Position numbers and translations under genes: made by a program. A DNA stretch of 60,135 bases from Bacillus sp. EB106-08-02-XG196 (GTDB lineage Bacteria; Bacillota; Bacilli; Bacillales; Cytobacillaceae), in assembly GCF_013396335.1 (NCBI RefSeq), contig NZ_JABWSY010000024.1, forward strand, positions 1 to 60,135, given 5' to 3'. The first letter of the stretch is position 1; the number at the start of each line of letters is the position of its first letter. The notes below the pieces were generated by a model, which was not told the origin of the DNA, searched no databases, and saw nothing but the letters and a program-made list of their open reading frames with translations. Positions 16,203 to 23,602 of the stretch are shown here, one piece after another.

Positions 16203-16571
16203 TTAAAATACATCAAACCACACTGGCTCATCGTCCTCGGGGTCCCCATTGTAATTGATTAGAATTTCTTCACCTTTTTTAATATGGGTATAGGCATATA
16301 TATCGATTGTCTGATTTTTTAAATTGAGTTTGTATAAAGCATTTGGGGTGAAGGAGTGATTAAATAGGGAACCATAACCTAACGCTAATGCACATTCTTC
16401 ATATTCTTCCCCCCACCAGAACACGTATTCTATCATGATGGTTTTTTTCAAATACTTATACTCATCCCTAGGGGAAACAATCACTGGTGCTTCATGGATT
16501 AGTTCTCCCTTCTTTATATCATGCGTTGCAAATATCCCTCTGCCATACTTTGATTTCTTTACTTCGAACAT
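16203..16571 (-). CDS. small SET-domain protein (putative lysine methyltransferase), 122 aa
   Basis: A minimal SET domain with SAM-binding GRGIFATHDIKKGELI (about residues 10-25), the NHS motif in GSLFNHSFTPNA (about 70-81) and the C-terminal GEEILINYNG segment that closes the knot-like active site. Proteins of this size occur sporadically in bacteria and are thought to methylate protein lysines; the target is unknown. The pre- and post-SET zinc cysteines of eukaryotic enzymes are absent. I prefer ATG 16571, which has GGTGGTGATG upstream, over the 11-codon longer frame. It converges with desR and is divergent from the DDAH-family gene. Confidence 0.8.
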   Translation of the reverse strand: MFEVKKSKYGRGIFATHDIKKGELIHEAPVIVSPRDEYKYLKKTIMIEYVFWWGEEYEECALALGYGSLFNHSFTPNALYKLNLKNQTIDIYAYTHIKKGEEILINYNGDPEDDEPVWFDVF

Positions 16572-16669
16572 AGAGTCATCACCACCATTATTTGAATAAA
16601 TCAATTTAGTATTAATCTATGACAGAATGGGTAAATTTGTTTTAGTTAATCTTTTTGGGAGGTAACGAA

Positions 16670-17524
16670 ATGACTGAAACACCAGAGAACAATCATAAGA
16701 CTTACTGTGCAAATGAGTATGATGTGTTAAAGCGGGTGATTCTTTGTGCGCCACAATATATGACCATTCGTGAAGTCATCAATGAAACACAAAAGGAATT
16801 TGAGGATGAAGGTATACATATTAAAACTGCACTAGCACAACATCGTGAATTCGTAAGGACCTTAGAAGCACATGGTGTCGAGGTTATTTTATTACCTTAT
16901 CATAAAAAATACCCGGAGCAAGTATTTACACGAGATATCGGATTTACGTTAGGGCAAACCATTTTTGTCGCGAAGATGGCACATGATGTTCGCATTGGTG
17001 AAGAAGTTGTATTAAAACGATGGTTAGAGGATGAGGAAATGTCTTATTATAGTTTGGCTGAGGACAGAATTGAAGGTGGCGATGTAGTAATTGATGGAAA
17101 AACCATTTACGTTGGCTTAAGTAATCGGACCCATCAAGAAGCAGTATCACATTTGCAAGGTCTGCTAAATCAATTTGATGTAAAAGCCATCCCGTTCAAG
17201 GAAAAATATCTCCATTTGGATTGTATTTTTAATGTACTATCTCCTGAAGTGGCCCTGATTTATCCGCCAGCTCTGACAAAGGAAGATATCGATCTTTTTT
17301 CATCCCGCTATGAATTAATTGAGGTAACAGAGGAAGAACAATTTACATTAGGAACCAATGTATTAAATATTGGAAACAAGAAAATTTTAAGTTTACCCGT
17401 TAATAAACAAGTTAATGAAAAACTGCGAGATCGAGGATTTGAAGTGATTGAAGTGGATATTACAGAAATCATTAAATCCGGTGGTTCCTTCCGTTGCTGC
17501 ACACTTCCTATTTTGAGAGGATAA
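16670..17524 (+). CDS. DDAH/arginine deiminase-family amidinohydrolase, YkgA-like, 284 aa
   Basis: This is a guanidino-modifying enzyme of the pentein fold. The family motifs are in order: VFTRDIGFTLG (Asp of the substrate pocket), EGGDVVIDGKTIYVG, LHLDCIFNVLS (catalytic His) and the C-terminal SFRCCTLPILRG with the nucleophilic Cys. The overall pattern is that of dimethylarginine dimethylaminohydrolase and of B. subtilis YkgA, whose substrate is not established. Start at ATG 16670 with GGGAGGTAA 4-5 nt upstream. It is a single-gene unit sharing a bidirectional terminator with the SASP gene. Confidence 0.85.
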   Translation: MTETPENNHKTYCANEYDVLKRVILCAPQYMTIREVINETQKEFEDEGIHIKTALAQHREFVRTLEAHGVEVILLPYHKKYPEQVFTRDIGFTLGQTIFVAKMAHDVRIGEEVVLKRWLEDEEMSYYSLAEDRIEGGDVVIDGKTIYVGLSNRTHQEAVSHLQGLLNQFDVKAIPFKEKYLHLDCIFNVLSPEVALIYPPALTKEDIDLFSSRYELIEVTEEEQFTLGTNVLNIGNKKILSLPVNKQVNEKLRDRGFEVIEVDITEIIKSGGSFRCCTLPILRG

Positions 17525-17526
17525 GA

Positions 17527-17562
17527 AAAAGGCTGCCCGAGTATTCGGACAGCCTCTTTTTT
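17527..17562. terminator. bidirectional intrinsic terminator
   Basis: AGGCTG.CCGA gta TCGG.CAGCCT stem with T-runs on both strands; serves the DDAH-family gene and the converging SASP gene. Confidence 0.85.
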
Positions 17563-17574
17563 GAAATCAAAAGG

Positions 17575-17769
17575 CTACTGACCTTGTTGATTTCGTAATG
17601 ATTGTTCAGCGTAGGCAACAAGACGTTTCGTCATTTCGCCTCCAACTGAACCGTTTGCTCGTGCGGTCGTATCAGCACCAAGTTGAACTCCAAACTCATT
17701 GGCGATTTCTTCCTTCATTTGATTCAGGACGTTCTCTGAACCAGGAACCACTAGTTTGTTTCTAGCCAT
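17575..17769 (-). CDS. alpha/beta-type small acid-soluble spore protein, 64 aa
   Basis: Alpha/beta SASPs coat and protect DNA in the dormant spore and are cleaved by the GPR protease at germination. The sequence shows the conserved KEEIANEFGVQLGADTTAR segment with the GPR site around EFGV, then SVGGEMTKRLV in the DNA-contacting C-terminal helix. Length is typical. GGGAGTGAT precedes the ATG. This gene is direct evidence of an endospore former. Expression under sigma-G in the forespore is expected for the family; I could not pick out a convincing sigma-G promoter. Confidence 0.95.
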   Translation of the reverse strand: MARNKLVVPGSENVLNQMKEEIANEFGVQLGADTTARANGSVGGEMTKRLVAYAEQSLRNQQGQ

Positions 17770-17796
17770 GATACATCACTCCCGACGAAGTTTTTT

Positions 17797-17815
17797 GAGC
17801 AATCTGGAATTGCTC
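17797..17815 (-). other. hairpin in the SASP 5' region
   Basis: GAGCAAT/ATTGCTC inverted repeat with a 5-nt loop between the CAP-domain gene and the SASP gene. There is no T-run on the - strand, so it is not a standard terminator; it may protect an mRNA end or be regulatory. Confidence 0.4.
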
Positions 17816-17843
17816 GTGTTTATTTTACCCTACTTCATTTGTA

Positions 17844-18971
17844 TTATTTAGCATAATAATTTTGCGTGTAATAAGGCTGAGATTTTTCATTAAAAGCGAC
17901 ACCAACGCCTAAGTACTCGTAATCTTGGCGCAGAATATTTTCCCGATGCCCCAGCGAATTCATTAGTCCTTCATGGGCAAAAATACTGCTTAATTGACCA
18001 TAAGCCAAATTTTCTCCAGCCATATGAAAAGCAACTGCATCCTCTTTCATTCGATCAAAAGGTGTTTGTCCCTCAAGATTTTTATGATCAAAATAATCAT
18101 TTTCTGCCATATCTGTACTATGTTCTCGAGCCGTTTCTCTAACATGTTCATCCCAAGTTAAAATAGGGAGCTGATGATTGACACGAGCAGCATTGGTAAT
18201 GTCAAACATTTGATATTCAAAGCCTTCTTTTAAGGTCGGAGTTGCTTCCGTATAAAAATCTTTTTTGTTTTCTTCTAATGCTTTGCTAATGATTTGAATG
18301 GCTGTGACGGTATCTTGCTCATGTTTATCATAAAAAATGGTCACATAGGAATCATCCAATAAAAATAAATCATTGTCATTATCCTCTTGGAGCTGGTAAA
18401 TGACCATTCCCTTTTGAATCTTCGTAATCGGTTCGCCAAGAATGCTGCGAACACTTTCTTTTGTCGAACTGCCGATTTTGATTCCATTGGTGGAAGCTAA
18501 TAAATCCTGGTTCGTAAAAAGACCGGCAGCTTTGTTTTTTTCATCGTACATAATCATAAAAAAGTCTTGGTAATTTTCATGGTAGGCATGCCAATTTGTT
18601 CCATATTCATTAAGTGAAACCCGTTTTGCTATGCCCAAATTATGCTCTATGTCAGTCTTTTCATTTCCAAGCTCGACATTATGAACTGAAAAGATTTGTT
18701 CAGAAGGGGGTGTTAACTCAACTTTATCCAACGGATCTTCCTTGGATTTTTCTTGTTTCTGCTGCATTTCACCTAGTTGAAAGCCAAGCTGTTCTAACAT
18801 CTGCTGGATATCATCATATAAAATGCTAATGGTTTCTGGTACTTCAAGATTTTCTTTTAATGACGACACGAAACCAGCTTGAATTTCTGAGTTATCCAGC
18901 TGTTTTGCTATAAAAGGCCAAGAAATATATATCAAAGATAAAATAGCAATTAATCTAAGAAAACGAAACAT
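17844..18971 (-). CDS. CAP-domain protein, YlbC-like, 375 aa
   Basis: The N-terminal hydrophobic segment (about residues 3-20) is a signal peptide or anchor. Residues 30-75 are a polar helical linker. Residues 90-230 match the CAP-associated N-terminal domain (GTNWHAYHENY, GLFTNQDL, GIKIGSSTKESVRSILG). The C-terminal CAP/SCP domain contains FDITNAARVNHQLPILTW, AREHSTDMAENDYFDH, AGENLAYG and GHRENILRQDYEYLGVGV, with the usual His and Glu residues. The order is that of B. subtilis YlbC and spore-associated YkwD-type proteins. The molecular role of bacterial CAP proteins is unsettled. GGAGGAATA precedes the ATG. Confidence 0.88.
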   Translation of the reverse strand: MFRFLRLIAILSLIYISWPFIAKQLDNSEIQAGFVSSLKENLEVPETISILYDDIQQMLEQLGFQLGEMQQKQEKSKEDPLDKVELTPPSEQIFSVHNVELGNEKTDIEHNLGIAKRVSLNEYGTNWHAYHENYQDFFMIMYDEKNKAAGLFTNQDLLASTNGIKIGSSTKESVRSILGEPITKIQKGMVIYQLQEDNDNDLFLLDDSYVTIFYDKHEQDTVTAIQIISKALEENKKDFYTEATPTLKEGFEYQMFDITNAARVNHQLPILTWDEHVRETAREHSTDMAENDYFDHKNLEGQTPFDRMKEDAVAFHMAGENLAYGQLSSIFAHEGLMNSLGHRENILRQDYEYLGVGVAFNEKSQPYYTQNYYAK

Positions 18972-19000
18972 AATATTCCTCCAATTCTATTAGGAGTATA

Positions 19001-19167
19001 GCCAATTTCGCTTAACTGTAAAATAATTTCGTTCTGAAATCAAGATTAATTTTCGTTATTCTCATTATATCTTCGATAATCAGAAATTATCTGCGTTAAT
19101 TAAATAATATCTGCGATAAACGGAAGTTATCTGCGATTAATCAAATATATCTGCGATGCTCGAAAAT
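19001..19167. repeat. 20-bp tandem repeat array 1 (about 8 degenerate units)
   Basis: The core TAT-CT(G/T)-CG starts at 19068, 19088, 19108, 19128 and 19148, exactly 20 bp apart, each followed by a variable AT-rich half. Weaker units with a TTCG core precede them from about 19001. Single units are near-palindromic (TTATC-TGC-GATAA). No spacer-type unique sequence and no ORF are present. Confidence 0.75.
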
Positions 19168-19169
19168 TT

Positions 19170-19203
19170 AAATGTCAGGCACTAATCAAGGTGCCTGACA
19201 TTT
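19170..19203. repeat. 13-bp perfect inverted repeat AAATGTCAGGCAC
   Basis: AAATGTCAGGCAC and its exact complement are separated by 8 nt. It lies 15 bp downstream of the RNase J stop codon on the - strand. There is no proper T-run, so it may be a weak terminator or a mobile palindromic element; the TGCCTGACA core resembles the elements at 2297 and 50332. Confidence 0.7.
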
Positions 19204-19217
19204 GCATATACCGCTAA

Positions 19218-20891
19218 TTAAATTTCAAGGATAATCGGGAGAATCATCGGCTTTCTCTTCGTATGCTTGAATAAATACTGACCGACCGACTTTTTAATAT
19301 TTTGCTTCATGACATTCCACTGGCGAATATTGTCTGCTTCTAATTCAAGAATCACTTTCTTAACCAGGCGGTTAATTTCTCTTATCAGATCCTCTGATTC
19401 CTTTACATAGACAAATCCACGTGTAATCGTATCCGGACCCTGAATAATTTTCCGATCGGTTTTGCTAATGGTTAAGACAACAACGAGCATTCCATCCTCA
19501 GAGAGTTGTCTGCGGTCACGTAAGACAATTTCCCCAACATCGCCAACACTAATCCCATCTACATATGTGTCTCCAGCTGGTATACTTCGAGTCTGACGTG
19601 CAACTGAATTTTCAATATCAACCACATCACCATTTTTAATGATAAACGTATTCCCTTTTTCGACCCCAACCGCTTCGGCTAACTGCCGGTGATGATGGAG
19701 CATTCGATATTCACCATGAATTGGGATAAAATAGGTTGGCTTCATTAAAGTAAGCATGAGCTTTAAGTCTTCCTGGTAGCCATGACCCGAAACATGCATA
19801 CCGGTTGAACTTCCTGAGCCATAAATGACCTTAGCTCCCAATTGAAATAAGTTGTCAATGATTCGAGAAACACCCTTTTCGTTACCAGGAATAGGCGAAG
19901 CTGCTAGAATAACGGTGTCCCCAGGGTAAATCGTTGCGTCCCGATAATTTCCTGTTGATAGTCGTGCAAGAGCGGCATTGGGTTCTCCTTGACTTCCTGT
20001 ACATAAAATTACTACCTTATCAGGTGGAAATTGTTCGATTTCATTTGCAGAGATCAGCATTCCATCCGGAACATTTAAATACCCGCGTTCAAGTGCAACA
20101 TCAACCACGTTTACCATACTTCGTCCAAGCAGGGCTAGCTTTCGATTCGTCTTTATTGCTGCCTCAACGACTTGTTGAACACGGTTAACGTTTGAGGCGA
20201 AGGTAGAGAGGATGATTTTTCCCTCTGCCTTCATAAATGCCTCCACTAAATGCTCAGCGACCATTTTTTCTGAAGGAGATAAACCTTTCCGTTCCGCATT
20301 GGTACTTTCGGATATTAAGGCGATCACACCCTGTTGGCCAATCTGAGCCATTTTATGAATGTCACTATATTGGTCATTTGAGGGTGTTAAATCGAATTTA
20401 AAGTCACCCGTATGAACGACATTACCTTCTGGTGTATGAAAAACAATCCCAAGACAATCAGGAATACTATGACTGACTTTGAAAAAGGAAACACCGATTT
20501 CTCCAAATTCAATAGTGGATTCCGAATGGATCGTGACAAGCTCACTATCCCGAAGCAGGCGATGCTCTTCCAACTTTAATTCGATAAGTCCAAGTGTAAA
20601 TCGAGTAGCATAAATCGGAACTTTTAATCTTTTTAAAAAGAAAGGTATTCCGCCGATATGATCTTCATGTCCATGAGTCACAATCATTGCGCGGATTTTA
20701 TGCTGATTTTCCTCTAAATAAGTCATATCAGGGATAATCAAGTCAATTCCCATTAAACTCTCGTCTGGAAATTTACCCCCGCAATCAATCACCAAAATAT
20801 CGTCACCGTATTCCAGTACATACATGTTCTTACCAATTTCATTTATTCCGCCTAAGGCAAAAATGGATAATGTATTCTGATTGGTTCTCAA
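19218..20891 (-). CDS. ribonuclease J paralogue, 557 aa
   Basis: This is a metallo-beta-lactamase/beta-CASP ribonuclease that degrades and matures RNA. It has the zinc motif THGHEDHIGG (about residue 74), HTGDFKFD, the beta-CASP segment SESTNAERKG, LCTGSQGEP, the HVSGHG motif and the C-terminal TKRKPMILPIILEI. All zinc ligands of RNase J1 are present, unlike J2, in which the first motif is altered. It is neither next to rpoY (the J1 locus) nor in the dpa region (the J2 locus), so it is probably a third paralogue. TTG start at 20891 with GGGAGG 8 nt upstream. Confidence 0.88.
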   Translation of the reverse strand: MRTNQNTLSIFALGGINEIGKNMYVLEYGDDILVIDCGGKFPDESLMGIDLIIPDMTYLEENQHKIRAMIVTHGHEDHIGGIPFFLKRLKVPIYATRFTLGLIELKLEEHRLLRDSELVTIHSESTIEFGEIGVSFFKVSHSIPDCLGIVFHTPEGNVVHTGDFKFDLTPSNDQYSDIHKMAQIGQQGVIALISESTNAERKGLSPSEKMVAEHLVEAFMKAEGKIILSTFASNVNRVQQVVEAAIKTNRKLALLGRSMVNVVDVALERGYLNVPDGMLISANEIEQFPPDKVVILCTGSQGEPNAALARLSTGNYRDATIYPGDTVILAASPIPGNEKGVSRIIDNLFQLGAKVIYGSGSSTGMHVSGHGYQEDLKLMLTLMKPTYFIPIHGEYRMLHHHRQLAEAVGVEKGNTFIIKNGDVVDIENSVARQTRSIPAGDTYVDGISVGDVGEIVLRDRRQLSEDGMLVVVLTISKTDRKIIQGPDTITRGFVYVKESEDLIREINRLVKKVILELEADNIRQWNVMKQNIKKSVGQYLFKHTKRKPMILPIILEI

Positions 20892-21068
20892 ATCTGAATC
20901 CTCCCAGTGTTAATTAGATACAAATAGTATTCCCTTTTAAAGTCGTTTATATCGAAAAAGAACATTTTCGAGGAAGTCAGCAATAAATTGGAAATAAAAA
21001 CATTTATGGTTTACCATTTGGATATGTACAAAATAAAATTAGGCAAAAAAATGAAAGGGAGATACTAA

Positions 21069-22262
21069 GTGAAATATAACTTTGATGAAATTGTAAATCG
21101 GAGAGGGACCTACTCCATAAAATGGGATGGCGGTCAGATTATTAAAGAAATAGGTCTTACTGAAAGGTATGATGAAGACACAATCCCATTGTTTACAGCT
21201 GACATGGATTTACCCGTGCCCCAACCCTTGATAGACGCATTACATAAAACCGTGGATCATCGAATTTTTGGTTATTCTGTATTTCCTGATGAGTATTTTG
21301 AAGCCATACAACACTGGTTTAAAAAGAGACATAATTGGGAGTTTCATAAGGGAGAAATCGTTTATAGTCCAGGTACCGTTCATGCGTTAAATGTTGCAGT
21401 TCGGGCATTTACACTGCCAGAAGACGGCGTGATTATCCAACGACCTGTATATCCTCCTTTTACTTCTTCAATAAATGCCAATGGAAGAACACTTTTGAAT
21501 AATGCACTCATAGCGGATGAAGAAGGCTATTATTCCATTGATTTTGAAGATTTCGAAGCAAAAGCAAAAGATGAAAAAACGAAAATGTTTATTCTATGTA
21601 ACCCACACAATCCAACAGGAAGAGTGTTTAACGAAGATGAACTTAGAAAACTTGCTGCTATCTGTGTGGAAAATAATGTACTGATTATAGCGGATGAAAT
21701 TCATGGAGATATCATTCGACAGGGTCAAACCTTTACTCCAATCGCAAAAGTAGTTCCAGACTATAAAGATCATATCATTACGTTCACAGCGATAAACAAA
21801 ACCTTTAATTTGGCTGGACTTCATTGTACGAATGTCATTATCACCAACCCAGAATTGAGAAAAACCTATAATGGGGTAATGGGCATGCATTTACCTTCAC
21901 CATTTACCGTTTCGGCGCTTCTCTCAGTTTACCATGACGGAGAAGATTGGCTAGAACAGCTGAAAGAATATATTGACGGCACAATGGAGTGGGCAGTAAA
22001 TTTCTTAGCGGAAAAGATGCCAAAAGTGAAGTTGAGAATTCCAGAGGGAACCTACATCATGTGGATGGACTTTAGTGCATATGGGATTTCACCTGACGAA
22101 GTTCATGACCGGATCTATAACAAAGCAAATGTCTTATTGGAGGATGGAAAAATGTTCGGTGATGAAGGTTTGCAACATCAAAGAATTTGTATTCCTTCAC
22201 CTAGACCGATGATAAAAGAAGCCTTCGAAAGAATCGCTAGAGAGTTTGAAGACTTAAAATAG
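21069..22262 (+). CDS. patB: PatB/MalY-family C-S lyase (cystathionine beta-lyase type), 397 aa
   Basis: This is a fold-type I PLP enzyme that cleaves C-S bonds in cystathionine or cysteine conjugates, releasing a thiol, pyruvate and ammonia. It carries the start NFDEIVNRRGTYSIKWD, the substrate loop TADMDLPVP, CNPHNPTGRVF, IADEIHGDI and the PLP lysine in TAINKTFNLAGLH. These match B. subtilis PatB and E. coli MalY, and the length is usual. GTG start with AGGGAGA upstream. The 20-bp repeat array begins 9 bp after the stop; no conventional terminator is seen. Confidence 0.88.
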   Translation: MKYNFDEIVNRRGTYSIKWDGGQIIKEIGLTERYDEDTIPLFTADMDLPVPQPLIDALHKTVDHRIFGYSVFPDEYFEAIQHWFKKRHNWEFHKGEIVYSPGTVHALNVAVRAFTLPEDGVIIQRPVYPPFTSSINANGRTLLNNALIADEEGYYSIDFEDFEAKAKDEKTKMFILCNPHNPTGRVFNEDELRKLAAICVENNVLIIADEIHGDIIRQGQTFTPIAKVVPDYKDHIITFTAINKTFNLAGLHCTNVIITNPELRKTYNGVMGMHLPSPFTVSALLSVYHDGEDWLEQLKEYIDGTMEWAVNFLAEKMPKVKLRIPEGTYIMWMDFSAYGISPDEVHDRIYNKANVLLEDGKMFGDEGLQHQRICIPSPRPMIKEAFERIAREFEDLK

Positions 22263-22270
22263 GTAAAAAA

Positions 22271-22470
22271 GTTTTCTGTCGGAGGGCAGAAAATACTGGC
22301 GGATGGCGAGAAATACTGGCGGATGGCGAGAAATACTGTCGGATAGCGAGAAATACTGTCGGATGGCGAGAAATACTGGCGGATGGTCAGAAATACTGGC
22401 GGATGGCAGAAAATACTGGCGGATAGCGAGAAATACTGTCGGATAGCCAGTAAAACTGTCATATAGCAAA
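22271..22470. repeat. 20-bp tandem repeat array 2 (ten units)
   Basis: Ten consecutive units of about 20 bp, consensus GGATGGCGAGAAATACTGGC, begin at 22281, 22301, 22321 and so on to 22441, with partial units at both ends. Variation is concentrated at a few positions (GGC/GTC, ATGG/ATAG, CGAG/CAGA). The array fills the gap between patB and the sirtuin gene. Confidence 0.92.
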
Positions 22471-22546
22471 GCGCTAGCATTGTGATAGTGAACATTACAC
22501 AAGGTGATATGCCTGAAAAAGCACTAAGTTTTATAGGAGTGTTATT

Positions 22547-23329
22547 ATGGAGAGCAGCAAACTTCAAACCTGTACGAAAATTATAAAACATGCCCAGAAC
22601 ATCGTCGTCCTTACGGGTGCAGGAATTAGTACCGAATCGGGAATAAAGGATTTTCGTTCACAAACAGGAATTTATCAGATGGCACCCGAATATATTCTTT
22701 CACTCGATAATTTTTATCAAAACCCAAAGGGATTTTATCAGTTTGCTGTTGAGAATCTTTACCACCCAGAAGCACTCCCTAATAAAGGGCATGAGGTCCT
22801 AACACAATGGGAGAACGAAGGAAAAGTTAGCAGCATTATCACCCAAAATATTGATGGTCTCCATCAAAAAGCAGGTTCTAAACAGGTAATTGAATTTCAC
22901 GGAACCATGAAAACAGCGTCCTGTCAAAATTGCCAACACATCTATTCAACTGAAGAAATGATCAACAGACTAAGCACCATGGACGACTTTTATATTTGCA
23001 ATCATTGTAGTACTCCTACTAAAAAGGAAAGATATATCAAGCCCGATGTAGTCCTTTTTGGAGATTCAGGTAAATGGTTTTCTATTGATGGTTTCAATGA
23101 AATCATTAACATCATCAATCAAGCGGATTGTCTCTTGGTGTTAGGAACAAGTTTGAAGGTGACTCCATTCTCCACGTTCCCACAATACAGGAGAGAAGGT
23201 ACTCCTTTGATCATTGTCAATAAAGGAGATTCACCCTATGACAGGGTTAAGGATTCCTATGTCATCCATGACTCCATCGGAGAAACATTAACTAAAATTA
23301 ACAATAGTTTAAATCCACCAATTTCTTAA
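22547..23329 (+). CDS. Sir2-family NAD-dependent protein deacylase, 260 aa
   Basis: This sirtuin removes acyl groups from protein lysines using NAD. It shows the NAD motifs GAGISTESGIKDFRS (about 22-36) and TQNIDGLHQKAGS, the catalytic His in EFHGTM, four zinc cysteines in two pairs (CQNC and CNHC), and the late NAD motifs GTSLKVTPF and INKGDSPYD-like 'VNKGDSPYD'. The length is that of single-domain bacterial sirtuins. AGGAGTG precedes the ATG. Its 3' end overlaps its own terminator. No acetyl-CoA synthetase or acetyltransferase partner is adjacent. Confidence 0.9.
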   Translation: MESSKLQTCTKIIKHAQNIVVLTGAGISTESGIKDFRSQTGIYQMAPEYILSLDNFYQNPKGFYQFAVENLYHPEALPNKGHEVLTQWENEGKVSSIITQNIDGLHQKAGSKQVIEFHGTMKTASCQNCQHIYSTEEMINRLSTMDDFYICNHCSTPTKKERYIKPDVVLFGDSGKWFSIDGFNEIINIINQADCLLVLGTSLKVTPFSTFPQYRREGTPLIIVNKGDSPYDRVKDSYVIHDSIGETLTKINNSLNPPIS

Positions 23330-23346
23330 GTGGTGGATTTTTGCGT
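23311..23346 (+). terminator. intrinsic terminator of the sirtuin gene
   Basis: AATCCACCA...TGGTGGATT stem followed by TTTT; the left arm lies inside the last codons. A second stem-like repeat with a T-run (GCCTCC/GGGGGC, 23435-23464) follows 90 bp later. Confidence 0.8.
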
Positions 23347-23492
23347 TCAAATATCGTTTTACAAATAACATCCGGCATTGTTATTAATGGATTCATCAAA
23401 GCAAATTTTGAATTGGAAAAAGCATAATATTTAAGCGCCTCCAAGAATAAAAATGGGGGCTTTTGATTATTTGTTTAAATTTTCTAAATAGG

Positions 23493-23556
23493 TTGACAAT
23501 TAGGTGGAGCAAAAATAAAATTAAAGGGAACGAATACTAAGATTATTTCGCAATAA
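23493..23556 (+). promoter_or_regulatory. glycolate operon promoter and candidate operator
   Basis: TTGACA (23493-23498), 17-bp spacer, TAAAAT (23516-23521) is the best sigma-A promoter seen in this window. Just downstream, TTATT-tcgc-AATAA (23543-23556) is an inverted repeat where a repressor would block transcription; the operon's IclR protein is the obvious candidate. Confidence 0.6.
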
Positions 23557-23602
23557 AATAGAAACAGTGTTTGTTATTACGCAACAACTGGAGGTGAATG
23601 GA

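Noticed and set aside
16180..16258. 25-codon + strand frame starting MNTYEGEIK, with AGGTAAAAGG upstream
   Set aside because: It runs antisense through the end of the SET-domain gene and uses that gene's codons. It looks accidental.
17797..17815. Terminator of the CAP-domain gene
   Set aside because: The stem is clear, but it is followed by A residues on the - strand and not T, so I listed it only as a hairpin.
22271..22470. Possible CRISPR array
   Set aside because: Units are contiguous without unique spacers, and no cas genes are present.
22178..22591. Long - strand frames over the patB-sirtuin gap with repeated AIRQYF and SPSASIF segments
   Set aside because: They are translations of the 20-bp tandem array. 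Because 20 is not a multiple of 3, the array reads openly with a 20-residue period. There is no ribosome site, and the frames overlap patB.
23567..23602. Longer start for the GlcE-like protein
   Set aside because: The earlier start has no ribosome site, and the added residues would overlap the strong GGAGGTGA that serves TTG 23603.
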